DNA of 32,968 nt from JALOOE01 sp964423545 (GCA_964423545.1 CAYRFV010000021.1:1-32968), one strand, 5' to 3'; shown: positions 15,877-24,872, numbered from the stretch's first letter. Made by a program: numbers and translations. The notes: generated by a model from the sequence alone, not told the origin.

Positions 15877-17054
15877 ACGAGGATAGGCAGCAGAAGTCCG
15901 AGGTCGGGACGCCAAACGCCGCGGACGCTGTGGCGGAACAGTTCCTGACCAGTGAAACGCAGGTGACGCGCGCGGCCGACGAGAAGCGCTACGGCCTGTC
16001 GCAGTGGCAGCTGATGTGGCGCAAGTTCAAGCGCTCGCGCGCGGCGATCATCGGCGGCACGGTGGTCATCCTGTTCTACCTGATGATGCTCTTCGCCAAC
16101 TTCATTGCGCCGTACGACGTCAACCATCGCTGGGTCGAGCTGATCTACGCGCCGCCGATGACCTTGCACATCGACGCGAACACCGGGCTCTACGTCTACG
16201 CGCTGGATCGGAAGGTCGACCTGGATACGTTGTTGACGACCTACAAGCCCGATCCGACGCGGAAGATTCCCATCCGCTTCTTCGTGCGCGGGGACGAATA
16301 CAAGCTCTTCGGATTGATCACGACCGATCTGCATCTGTTCGGCGCGGAGAACCCCAAGGACGCGGTGTTCCTGTTCGGCGCCGACCGCCAGGGCCGCGAC
16401 CAGCTCTCGCGCATCGTGATCGGCAGCCAGATGTCGCTGACGATCGGGCTCGTCGGCGTGTTCCTGAGCCTGATCATCGGCTCGGTGCTGGGGGTGGCCT
16501 CGGGCTACTACGGTGGCAGCGTCGACAATGTGATGCAGCGCATGATCGAGGTGATCCGCTCTTTTCCTTCCATCCCACTGTGGATGGCGCTAAGCGCGTC
16601 GCTGCCACAGCACTGGCCGCCGGAACGCGTCTATTTCGCGATTACGATCATCCTATCATTGATCGGTTGGACATGGCTGGCGCGCCAGTTGCGCGGCAAG
16701 GTGCTGTCGCTGCGCGAGGAGGAGTTCGTGCTGGCCGCGCAGCTCGCGGGCGCCGATGACCGCCGGATCATCTTTCGCCACCTGATCCCATCGGTGCTGG
16801 GACACATCATCGTCATCGCGACGCTGGCGATGCCCGGCATGATTCTGGCCGAGTCGGCGCTGTCGTTCCTCAACCTGGGGCTGCGTCCGCCGCTGGTGAG
16901 TTGGGGCGTGCTGCTCCAGGAAGCGCAGAACCTGGAAACCATCCGTCACTTTCCGTGGCTGTTGATGCCGGCGGTCTTCATCTCCGGCTCGGTGTTAGCC
17001 TTCAATTTCTTCGGCGACGGCCTGCGCGACGCGTCCGATCCGTATACGCGGTGA
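15873..17054 (+). CDS. Dpp/Opp-type ABC transporter permease (DppC-like) with long periplasmic insert, importer 2
   Basis: A 393-residue partner permease, longer than the usual 290-300. A cytoplasmic tail of about 55 residues precedes the first helix (AAIIGGTVVILFYLMMLFANFI). A hydrophilic insert of roughly 80 residues follows, about residues 75-165, ending in the HLFG and FGADRQGRDQLSR blocks. Such an insert is known in the YejE-like branch of DppC permeases. The coupling loop reads EEEFVLAAQLAGADDRRIIFRHLIPS, and the tail FFGDGLRDASDP is standard. It overlaps the upstream permease by ATGA; the inverted-repeat element with the broken GxxExxY gene begins six bases after its stop. Confidence 0.9.
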   Translation: MNEDRQQKSEVGTPNAADAVAEQFLTSETQVTRAADEKRYGLSQWQLMWRKFKRSRAAIIGGTVVILFYLMMLFANFIAPYDVNHRWVELIYAPPMTLHIDANTGLYVYALDRKVDLDTLLTTYKPDPTRKIPIRFFVRGDEYKLFGLITTDLHLFGAENPKDAVFLFGADRQGRDQLSRIVIGSQMSLTIGLVGVFLSLIIGSVLGVASGYYGGSVDNVMQRMIEVIRSFPSIPLWMALSASLPQHWPPERVYFAITIILSLIGWTWLARQLRGKVLSLREEEFVLAAQLAGADDRRIIFRHLIPSVLGHIIVIATLAMPGMILAESALSFLNLGLRPPLVSWGVLLQEAQNLETIRHFPWLLMPAVFISGSVLAFNFFGDGLRDASDPYTR

Positions 17055-17060
17055 GGGATG

Positions 17061-17419
17061 TTCACCACCAAGACACGAAGACACCAAGGCTATCGATTAC
17101 ACACCTCTCTCAGAGCGAGAAGAGGAGATCGGCCGGGCCATTGTGGAGGCGGCAACCACGGTTCAACGTGCGCTTGGGCCTGGGCTGCTGGAGGGCGTGT
17201 ATGAAGTCTGTTTCTGCCATGAACTGACCAAGCCAGGCTTCCAGATCCGGCAACAAGTGGTTGCACCGGTAGTTTATGACGGCCATGTGTTCGAGCCGGC
17301 TCTTCGACTCGATGTGTTGGTGGAAGAGTTGGTGATCTGCGTTCCGATCATTAAGCAAGGCATCAAGAGAATGATCATTTAGCCTTGGTGTCCTTCGAGT
17401 CTTTGTGTCTTCGTGGTAA
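17061..17419. mobile_element. Inverted-repeat element copy 2, carrying a GxxExxY gene remnant
   Basis: The left arm at 17061-17089 begins TTCACCACCAAGACACG, and the right arm at 17383-17419 ends TTCGTGGTAA. The arms are complementary over most of their length, with one extra AAGACAC-like unit in the right arm. They sit directly against the enclosed reading frame: the left arm ends three bases before the recognisable protein-like sequence, and the right arm starts on the base after its TAG. This looks like a cassette of repeat arms plus a small gene, of which copies 1 and 3 are empty versions. No target-site duplication is evident, and no transposase is nearby. Confidence 0.65.
17092..17382 (+). 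pseudogene. GxxExxY protein remnant with internal deletion
   Basis: The frame reads from IDYTPLSEREEEIGRAIVEA onward and contains RALGPGLLEGVYE, the defining G-x-x-E-x-x-Y motif (17182-17202), then CHEL, QVVAPVVYDG and LRLDVLVEELVI. It jumps directly to VPIIKQGIKRMII, which is the end of the family. About 35 residues that normally lie between (the VELK...HEAQ...TYL region and the strand before NVP) are missing in frame. There is no ATG ahead of the motif; the nearest alternative is GTG at 17143, which would cut the N-terminus. I therefore call it a decayed gene. GxxExxY proteins are small proteins of unproven function. Confidence 0.75.
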
Positions 17420-17433
17420 GGTTACATTCGCAC

Positions 17434-18441
17434 ATGACCTCAGACAATCTATCTTTACTAGCCATCGAAAACCTCAAGACCTACTTCTACACCCCCGACG
17501 GCGTCGTGCGGGCGGTGGACGGCGTGACGCTGAGCCTTGCGCCGCGGGAGACGGTGGGGCTGGTGGGCGAATCGGGCTGCGGCAAGTCGGTGACCGCCTA
17601 TTCCGTCTTGCGGCTGCTGCCGCTCAAGACCAGCCGGATCGTCGAAGGCTCGATCCGTTTCCGGCGCCGCGACGGCGAAAGCGTCGACCTTGCGCAAGTC
17701 GATCCGCGCGGCGATCTGATTCGGAGCGTGCGCGGCAACGAGATCGCCATGATCTTTCAGGAGCCGATGACCTCGCTCTCGCCAGTTCATACAGTCGGCA
17801 GTCAAATCATGGAAGCCGTGCAACTCCATCAGAATGTCAGCGAGGAGGAGGCCAGGAAGCGCACGATCGAGGTGCTGCGCCAGGTGGGCATCGCCAACCC
17901 GGAGCAGCGGATCCTGGAGTATCCGCACCAGTTTTCCGGCGGCATGCGCCAACGCGCCATGATCGCCATGGCGCTCTCGTGCAATCCATCGCTGCTCGTC
18001 GCCGACGAACCGACGACGGCCCTCGATGTGACGATCCAGGCACAGATCCTGGAGCTGATGAAGTCGCTCCAAGAGCAGTTTGCCATGTCGATCCTGATCA
18101 TCACACACAACCTGGGCGTTGTGGCCGACATGGCGGACCGCGTCGCCGTGATGTACATGGGCAAGATCGTCGAGAGCGGGCCGGCGCGAGAGGTTTTCCA
18201 TAATCCGCTCCATCCCTACACCGTCGGCCTCATGCAATCGGTGCCGAAGATGGGGCGCAATGTCAAGCAGCGACTCGTGCCCATTCCCGGCAGCGTGCCC
18301 GATCCGTTCTCGATCCCGCAGGGGTGCGCGTTCCTGCCGCGCTGTGCCGCTCCCAAGAAACCGGCATGCTCGGGGCCGGCCGATGTGCCGCTAACGGAAG
18401 CCGGGCCGGCGCATCAGGTGCGATGCACGCTGTACCAGTGA
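17434..18441 (+). CDS. Dpp/Opp-type ABC transporter ATPase (DppD-like), importer 2
   Basis: A 335-residue cytoplasmic ATPase. Walker A is GESGCGKS (45-52), the Q-loop region is IFQEPMTSLSP, the signature is FSGGMRQR (about 167-174), Walker B is LLVADEP (about 188-193), and the switch His is in IITHN. The C-terminal oligopeptide-type extension has cysteines in GCAFLPRC, then PAC and RC, the pattern that can hold an Fe-S cluster in some DppD proteins. The ATG at 17434 is preferred to GTG 17413, which lies inside the repeat arm. The ribosome site is weak (TAAGG), and the repeat element ends 14 bases upstream, so its expression may depend on that element. It pairs with the ATPase at 18569. Confidence 0.9.
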   Translation: MTSDNLSLLAIENLKTYFYTPDGVVRAVDGVTLSLAPRETVGLVGESGCGKSVTAYSVLRLLPLKTSRIVEGSIRFRRRDGESVDLAQVDPRGDLIRSVRGNEIAMIFQEPMTSLSPVHTVGSQIMEAVQLHQNVSEEEARKRTIEVLRQVGIANPEQRILEYPHQFSGGMRQRAMIAMALSCNPSLLVADEPTTALDVTIQAQILELMKSLQEQFAMSILIITHNLGVVADMADRVAVMYMGKIVESGPAREVFHNPLHPYTVGLMQSVPKMGRNVKQRLVPIPGSVPDPFSIPQGCAFLPRCAAPKKPACSGPADVPLTEAGPAHQVRCTLYQ

Positions 18442-18448
18442 AGATGAC

Positions 18449-18537
18449 CTCACCACCAAGACACAAAAACACCAAGACCACGAAGACTTTGATTCCGTTT
18501 TCTTGGACCCTCTGTGCCTTCGTGTCTTCGTGGTGAA
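18449..18537. repeat. Inverted-repeat element copy 3 (TTCACCAC family)
   Basis: The left end, CTCACCACCAAGACAC (18449-18464), pairs with the right end, TGTCTTCGTGGTGAA (18523-18537), and the arms continue as AAGACAC / CTTCGTG units with mismatches. It starts seven bases after the stop of the first ATPase and ends 31 bases before the start of the second. No coding content is seen, though the second ATPase's frame is open back through the right arm. Confidence 0.8.
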
Positions 18538-18568
18538 CCGATCTCTCAGCCATGCGACGAGCCAAGTG

Positions 18569-19588
<1,020 letters not shown>

Positions 19589-19685
19589 AGCTCTCCCGCC
19601 ACGCAGGCGCGGCGCGCACAAACAGCATGGGGTATGGCGCGCACCCGCACCGCTCTATGCCTTCGGGTCGCTGTGATGGAAACAC

Positions 19686-19706
19686 CGTGCGAAAGCACGT
19701 AAGGAG
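19686..19706 (+). promoter_or_regulatory. GNRA-capped hairpin next to the ribosome site of the cupin gene
   Basis: CGTGC-GAAA-GCACG (19686-19699) is a short hairpin with a stable GAAA tetraloop, one base before AAGGAG (19701-19706), the ribosome binding site of the gene starting at 19713. Such a placement can tune initiation or protect the processed mRNA end. It is small, so chance is possible. Confidence 0.35.
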
Positions 19707-19712
19707 AATCGC

Positions 19713-20054
19713 ATGAAGCTGATCGCCCAGGCCGAAAACGAGCCTGTCACCACCACGCCGGACGGCGCGCAACGTCGCATCCTGAGCTACGGCGGCAAGC
19801 TGCTGTTGGCGCAGTTCACCTTCCGCGCCGGCATGGCGTCATGGCATCACAGCCATCCTCACGAGCAGCTCGGCTATGTCGTCTCCGGCGAGATCGATTT
19901 CGTCATGGATGGGCAGGAGACGGTCCGGCTGACTGCCGGCGGCAGCTACTACGTTCCGCCCAGCGTGCCGCATCACATCGTCACGCACGCGCCGACGGTG
20001 CTGCTCGATGCGTTCACCCCGGTGCGCGAGGATTTCCTGGAATCCGCCGCGTGA
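19713..20054 (+). CDS. kdgF: KdgF-like cupin (unsaturated uronate ring-opening protein)
   Basis: A 113-residue single-domain cupin. Metal-site residues: WHHSHPHEQLGYVVSGE gives His46, His48 and Gln52, and VPPSVPHHIV supplies the later His (87 or 88). The end, LLDAFTPVREDFL, matches KdgF's characteristic tail. Known for KdgF: it converts the 4,5-unsaturated uronate released by polysaccharide lyases into the linear keto form that feeds the 2-keto-3-deoxygluconate route. The heparinase-family lyase directly downstream (73 bases) is exactly the enzyme type that would supply that substrate, which strengthens the call. AAGGAG precedes the ATG, next to a small hairpin. Other small cupins look similar, so some doubt remains. 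Confidence 0.8.
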   Translation: MKLIAQAENEPVTTTPDGAQRRILSYGGKLLLAQFTFRAGMASWHHSHPHEQLGYVVSGEIDFVMDGQETVRLTAGGSYYVPPSVPHHIVTHAPTVLLDAFTPVREDFLESAA

Positions 20055-20127
20055 GCAGGAGCGCCGCACGTCGCCCGCCGTCTCCTCGTCCCGGCGCCGT
20101 GATCCCTGCCACACTTTGAGGGAGGCT

Positions 20128-21978
20128 ATGACCCAACTCAAGCAGCTTCTTGCCATCGACGCCCCGACTGAGGATCTGACCGAGTCGGTGCGCCGTTCGC
20201 CCGCCACACCGGTTGTGCGGGATCTGCTGCGTCAGGCGGCGCCGGATCTGACCAGCATCCCGCAGACCCCTTACACCCTCTATCGCCAATTCGAGCACAC
20301 GGGCGAGCGCCGGCACTACGAGCGCGCCTACTTCACGAAGCGCGCGATGCTGACGCGCGCGGTGTTCGAGATGCTGTTGGGTGACGAGGCGAAGCGGGAT
20401 GCCGTCCACGACCTGCTCTGGAGCATCTGCGAGGAGACGTCATGGGTCTTGCCTGCGCACGAAGAGCAAGGCCCCGATTACTGGGATCTCAAACCTTCGC
20501 CGCGGCAGCGGCCCCTTGGCGCACATACCGCACTCACGCGCGAGCCCGATGCCATCGACCTCTTCTGCGCCGAAACGGGGGCAAGCCTGGCGGAAACGGT
20601 GCATCTGCTCGGAGCTCGCCTGGCCCCGGAGGTCGTCCAACGTGTGCGCCAGGAGGTGCAAAGACGCATCTTCGGGCCCTACCTGGCGTACGGCCGCCAG
20701 CATTGGTGGCACCGGGGTGCTCTCAACTGGAACGGCGTCTGCAACGGGGCGATTGCGCTGGCCTTCCTGCGGCTGGAGCGCGATCCGCAGACGCTGGCCG
20801 AAGCGATCGCGCAGGCGTTGGAGGGCTTCGAAGCCTACATTGCCACCGGCTTCGAGCCGGATGGGGGCTCCATCGAGGGAATCGGCTACTGGAACTATGG
20901 TCTGATGTATTATGTCACGGTGGCCGAACTGCTGCGCGAGCGGACCGCGGGGCAGCTCGATCTGCTGGCGTCGCCGAGGCTCGCCGACATCGCACGCTAC
21001 CCCCTGGCGGCGGCGCTCTCGCCGGGCCTCTATCTCAACTTCGGTGACGCCGAAGAGGCGACCTTCCTCTCATCCGGCATCGTCCAGCGCCTGGCGGAGC
21101 GCACCGGCGTGGCCGATCTGCCGGCGCTCGCCAACCCGCCTCAGCTGCCGAAGGGCCGCGGCGCCCCGACCGCCAAGCTCGCCATCGTGCTGCGTGATGC
21201 GGCATGGTGGGACGGCCAGCAGCGCCCCTTCCCGGCCGCCGCACGGGAAGACGCCTACTTGCCCGATTCGGGCGTGATCCGGCTCGTGGGGGAGACCTCC
21301 GACGGTCGCCCCGTTGCGCTCGCGGCCAAATCGGGACACAACGACGGCCATCACAGTCACACCGACATCGCCGCGTTCATCTATCACGCAGAGGGTGAAA
21401 GCCTGCTGTGCGATCCCGGTCGCGGGAAGTACAGCAAGGAGTACTTCCGCCTGCCGCGCTATCACAACATCTTCTGCAACTCGTTCGGGCATGGTGTGCC
21501 CGTCATCGGAGGGCGGCTCCAGGCGCCCGGCCCGGAATTCGGCGGTCGCAGGCAATTCCACGGTGCGATCATCGCGTGCGAAACCGGCCTGGATGAGAAA
21601 TCGGTGGTCATTGACTTCCACCGCGCCTACGACATCCCAACGCTGAGCCTGGCCAGGCGCTCGTTGAAGCTGAATCCCAGGAACGGCGAGCTATTGCTGG
21701 AGGACCGCTTCGCCTTTGATGGCGAGGCGCTGCCGATCGAAGAAGCGTTCGTCACGTGGTTTCCGGTGCAGACCGAGGGCGCGACCTGCCGCGTGGTCGG
21801 CCAGCATTCAACCCTTGAGATGACGATCGAGGCGCCGGCGGGAGCCGTGTTTGCGGTTACTAGCCTGGGGGACGAGTGCCGGGCCAACGAACGGGATGGC
21901 GTGCTGAACCGGCTTGCGGTTGCGCTGCCCGCCACCGCGACGCAGTTTCGCGTGCGGAGCGCCGTTGCGGCGCGATAG
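20128..21978 (+). CDS. Heparinase II/III-family polysaccharide/oligosaccharide lyase, cytoplasmic
   Basis: A 616-residue protein. The N-terminal half is the alpha/alpha toroid: NWNGVCNGAIALAFL (Asn200-Trp-Asn202) and GGSIEGIGYWNYGLMYY (Tyr254, Tyr257) are the expected active-site blocks. The C-terminal half is the heparinase II/III beta domain, with GHNDGHHSHTDIAAFIYHAEG (His409-x-His411-x-Asp413), LLCDPGRGKYSKEYF and YHNIFCNSFGHGVPV. Such enzymes cleave uronic-acid polymers or oligomers by beta-elimination (heparin, alginate or similar). There is no signal peptide, so it should act on imported oligosaccharides. GAGGGAGG precedes the ATG. It is last in the importer 2 gene run and pairs functionally with the KdgF-like cupin. 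The exact polymer cannot be read. Confidence 0.85.
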   Translation: MTQLKQLLAIDAPTEDLTESVRRSPATPVVRDLLRQAAPDLTSIPQTPYTLYRQFEHTGERRHYERAYFTKRAMLTRAVFEMLLGDEAKRDAVHDLLWSICEETSWVLPAHEEQGPDYWDLKPSPRQRPLGAHTALTREPDAIDLFCAETGASLAETVHLLGARLAPEVVQRVRQEVQRRIFGPYLAYGRQHWWHRGALNWNGVCNGAIALAFLRLERDPQTLAEAIAQALEGFEAYIATGFEPDGGSIEGIGYWNYGLMYYVTVAELLRERTAGQLDLLASPRLADIARYPLAAALSPGLYLNFGDAEEATFLSSGIVQRLAERTGVADLPALANPPQLPKGRGAPTAKLAIVLRDAAWWDGQQRPFPAAAREDAYLPDSGVIRLVGETSDGRPVALAAKSGHNDGHHSHTDIAAFIYHAEGESLLCDPGRGKYSKEYFRLPRYHNIFCNSFGHGVPVIGGRLQAPGPEFGGRRQFHGAIIACETGLDEKSVVIDFHRAYDIPTLSLARRSLKLNPRNGELLLEDRFAFDGEALPIEEAFVTWFPVQTEGATCRVVGQHSTLEMTIEAPAGAVFAVTSLGDECRANERDGVLNRLAVALPATATQFRVRSAVAAR

Positions 21979-22537
21979 CATGGCGACGCGACGCTCGCGC
22001 ACTCCTCAGGTCGCCTCAGTGCGGCGATTTCAGGGGGGTGTATGAAGGCTTTTCAGTTGACCAATTTGACGACCAGACCGAACTGGATTATCATCGCAGC
22101 GTCTTGACCACCTTCAGTTGCTACAGGGTGAAGTGATCGACCCTGGCTAGAGCGCTGACCTTGCGGTTCGTGCTGCGATCGAGACCCCTGTCCTGAATGT
22201 GCTGCAACTGCCGGCTGCCCGTTGCGATCACCTGGCTTCCCCTTGACGTATCGGTTGCCCGACTCAGCTTCGGATAGCGGGCCAGGGAACGAATGCGACG
22301 CAGAGTCGAAGCTGTGGTCGGAGCGCCTCGTGCGCCGCTTCGCAGGAGCAAGACGAGCCTCATCCACTTCATCTTCCGGAAAGAGAACCGGCCGTCCGGT
22401 AACGGGGCCGGTCGGTGGCGTGATCGTTGAGGGAGGTGATGCGTACTGGCATGATTCGCCCCAGGGCAACGCGTTCCGATTCGCTCGTGCGCCCGTGTTT
22501 CTGGCGCAACACGTTCATCCAGCCAGGAGAGAAGAAA
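21979..22537. other. 559-base non-coding gap: operon boundary and leader of importer 3
   Basis: No gene is supported on either strand; the long minus-strand frame here is a shadow of the binding-protein gene. At the left is a weak hairpin, TCGCC (22011-22015) / GGCGA (22023-22027), followed by three Ts, a poor terminator for the lyase operon. The promoter at 22066-22094 follows. The remaining leader of about 437 nt contains a short ACCGGCC/GGCCGGT stem near 22390-22415. I recognise no known riboswitch core in it. Confidence 0.6.
22066..22094 (+). promoter_or_regulatory. Sigma70-type promoter of importer 3
   Basis: TTGACG (22066-22071), a 17-base spacer, TATCAT (22089-22094); each box matches five of six consensus bases. 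Transcription from about 22101 would give a leader of roughly 437 nt before the binding-protein start at 22538. Confidence 0.6.
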
Positions 22538-24637
22538 ATGAGCAAGAAGAAGTTGACTCGACGCGACTTTGTGCGTCTTTCGGCAGCCGGATCGGCCGGG
22601 CTGCTGGCTGCGGCTTGTGCAGCGCCCACGCCGCAGGTCATCAAAGAAGTTGTCAAGGAGCAGGTCGAGGTCACGCGCGTCGTCCAGGTGGCGGGCACAC
22701 CGAAGGTCGAAACCGTGATCCAGGAGAAAGAGAAGGTTGTCACGGCCACGCCCGCGCCCACAGCCAAGCCGGCGGCCGTCCAGACCATGGGCTTTCCTCG
22801 CAGTGAAACGGTGTTCGCCCAGCAGTTGACGGGCAAGAATGCCACCCCAAAGAACTTCAACTTCTGGGCCGGCTGGCGGCAGCAGGACCGGGGCATGCAG
22901 CAGGTGATGAACGAGTCGCTGTGGGTGGACGACTTCGAAAAAGGCGAGATCATCAACGCGCTGGCTTCGGCGCCGCCGACCTACAGCAAAGATTTCAAGA
23001 CGATGACGATCAAGATCCGGCCGGGCGTCTTCTGGAGCGACGGCAAAGAGCTCACCGCCGACGATCTGGCATTCACCATCGAGTTCATCAAGAACGCCCC
23101 AGGCGCGTCGTACAACGCGAGCGTGGCGCGCCAGGTCGAGAGCGTCAAGGCGGTCGACAAGACCACGGTCGAGATTCTGCTCAAGCAGGGCAACCCGCGC
23201 TTCCACTTCGAGAATTTCAGCGACTTGTGGGGCAGCCTGTGGGTCATGCCCAAGCACGTCTTCGAGAAGTTCTATAAGGACGGCAAGGTGGACATGGATG
23301 CGTTCAACGCATTCGAGTACAACCCGCCGCTGAGCTCCGGCCCCTACAAGCTGCACAGCTTCGATCCGGCCGGCATGTGGACGGCCTGGGAGAAGCGCGC
23401 CGACTGGGCCAAGACCCCGACTGGCATGATCTTCGGCGAACCCAAGCCAAAGTACGTGGTGTTCGTGGACTATGGCGACTTCACGTCGCGCGTCATCGCG
23501 ATGACGCGACACGATGTGGACATGATCGACCTGGACCTGCCCGCCATCCGCGCCGTCATGAAGGCCGACCCCTCGGCGCGCGGCTACTTCGAGAAACAGG
23601 ACTTCCCGTGGATCCAGTCGAACCGGCATCCAGGCGTCGGCGGCGTCGTCTTCAACGTTCTGAAGCCACCGTTCAACAACCCGGACGTGCGCTGGGCCCT
23701 CACCCTGGCGATTGATCCCATCTCGTACAACATCACGGCGTACGATGGCGCTGCGGCCATGAACCCGCTGCCCATTGTAGTCAACGCGCCGCAGATGAAG
23801 AAGCCGTACATCGAGCCGTTGATGACATGGCTGGAGAAGGACTTCACCCTTGACCTGGGCGGCGGCGAGAAGTTCAGCCCGTGGGATCCCACCGCGCCCA
23901 CCCGGCTCGTTGCCGAGGCGAAGAAGCGCGGCTTCAAGGTCAGCGAAGATCCTGCCTGGATCAAGGAGAACTTCGGCTACGGCTCGTGGAAGTACTCCCC
24001 CGAAGCGGCGACCAAGCTACTGAAAAAGGCCGGCTTCACCCAGGGCGCGGACAAGAAATGGAAGGGCCCCGATGGCCAGCCGTTCACCTTCTCGGTCTTC
24101 ACGGACGGCACCCCGGGCCGGTGGACCTATCAAAACGCCCAGGCCGCGTACAACGAGTGGAAGAAGTTCGGACTCGATGTCAAGTTCGAGGTCGGCGATC
24201 CTGGCCAGCTGCGCTTCCGCATGGGCAACTTCGATGTCGGTGGAACGCAGACGCACGGCAGCAACTACCTGGAGAACGCAGACCTCTTCAGGACCTTCAC
24301 GTCGTTCGACAGCGCCTACCTGGAGAAGGAGCTCGGCAAGCCTCACTTCGGCCATCCTTCCCGCTGGACTGATCCCCGCGTGGATGAAATCCTGAAGAAG
24401 ATCCAGAGCAGCGATCCGAACGATTCGGCCACGCTTCAGCCCATCGGCCTGGAGCTTATCCAGCTCCACATCAAGAACCAGCCGGGCATTTCGGCCACCA
24501 CGTCGCTTGATCCGTATGCGGTCTCCAGCTACTACTGGACCGGCTGGCCCAGTGCTGAGAACCACTTTACCGTGCCCTACCATCACTATCCCAACTTCAA
24601 GTATCTGTTGACCATGGTGAAGCCATCGGGAAAGTAA
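22538..24637 (+). CDS. Family 5 solute-binding lipoprotein with twin-arginine-like signal, importer 3
   Basis: A 699-residue exported protein. The signal peptide KKLTRRDFVRLSAAGSAGLLAAAC combines a twin-arginine motif (TRRDFV, residues 7-12) with a lipobox Cys at 27, so it is probably a Tat-exported lipoprotein, unlike the other binding proteins here. A linker of about 50 residues rich in VVKEQVEVTRVVQV-like segments follows. The binding domain has MTIKIRPGVFWSDGKELTADDLAFTIEFI and VRWALTLAIDPISYN, the family 5 blocks. AGGAGAG precedes the ATG. It begins importer 3; tandem hairpins separate it from the permeases. The downstream oligogalacturonate lyase suggests oligogalacturonides or related sugars as ligand (inference). 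Confidence 0.9.
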   Translation: MSKKKLTRRDFVRLSAAGSAGLLAAACAAPTPQVIKEVVKEQVEVTRVVQVAGTPKVETVIQEKEKVVTATPAPTAKPAAVQTMGFPRSETVFAQQLTGKNATPKNFNFWAGWRQQDRGMQQVMNESLWVDDFEKGEIINALASAPPTYSKDFKTMTIKIRPGVFWSDGKELTADDLAFTIEFIKNAPGASYNASVARQVESVKAVDKTTVEILLKQGNPRFHFENFSDLWGSLWVMPKHVFEKFYKDGKVDMDAFNAFEYNPPLSSGPYKLHSFDPAGMWTAWEKRADWAKTPTGMIFGEPKPKYVVFVDYGDFTSRVIAMTRHDVDMIDLDLPAIRAVMKADPSARGYFEKQDFPWIQSNRHPGVGGVVFNVLKPPFNNPDVRWALTLAIDPISYNITAYDGAAAMNPLPIVVNAPQMKKPYIEPLMTWLEKDFTLDLGGGEKFSPWDPTAPTRLVAEAKKRGFKVSEDPAWIKENFGYGSWKYSPEAATKLLKKAGFTQGADKKWKGPDGQPFTFSVFTDGTPGRWTYQNAQAAYNEWKKFGLDVKFEVGDPGQLRFRMGNFDVGGTQTHGSNYLENADLFRTFTSFDSAYLEKELGKPHFGHPSRWTDPRVDEILKKIQSSDPNDSATLQPIGLELIQLHIKNQPGISATTSLDPYAVSSYYWTGWPSAENHFTVPYHHYPNFKYLLTMVKPSGK

Positions 24638-24657
24638 GGTAGGCGGATCGCCCCAAC

Positions 24658-24739
24658 GGCGTCCCGTTCCCGCGAGATGGGAAACGGACGACGCCCATAG
24701 CAGCGCATCTCCGGGCGGCCTCATCGCCCGGAGATGCGC
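24658..24739 (+). terminator. Tandem hairpins after the binding-protein gene
   Basis: The first is an imperfect stem, GGCGTCCCGTTCCC (24658-24671) against GGGAAACGGACGACGCC (24679-24695). The second is a perfect 15-bp stem, GCGCATCTCCGGGCG (24703-24717) against CGCCCGGAGATGCGC (24725-24739), with a 7-nt loop. No T-tract follows. Between the binding protein and its permeases, such structures usually give partial termination or protect the upstream mRNA, so that more binding protein than permease is made. Confidence 0.6.
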
Positions 24740-24872
24740 CATCAGCGGAGCACCCCAGTTCCGTGCGCGGGGACGGACGATGCGCACGGATCGCGCAAGG
24801 CTGAGACTGCTCAAGGCCGGGAGTGTACGCGGTCTCAAGCCAGATCCCGGTTCGCACCGGAGAGGGGGAAAT

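Noticed and set aside
14793..18537. A CRISPR array, because of repeated AAGACAC units
   Set aside because: The units are adjacent and imperfect, arranged as inverted arms rather than direct repeats with even unique spacers, and there are no cas genes.
22230..22280. A second promoter in the leader (TTGACG near 22240)
   Set aside because: No acceptable -10 box lies 16-18 bases downstream.
22101..22537. A known riboswitch in the importer 3 leader
   Set aside because: I could not match any conserved aptamer core; only short generic stems are seen.
22121..23629. 502-residue minus-strand open frame entering the 22 kb gap
   Set aside because: Most of it mirrors the importer 3 binding protein; the part in the gap has no family features or ribosome site.
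24780..24872. An N-terminal extension of the importer 3 permease from ATG 24780
   Set aside because: The 31 extra residues are unlike permease N-termini, and GTG 24873 has a strong ribosome site followed directly by the usual tail and first helix.
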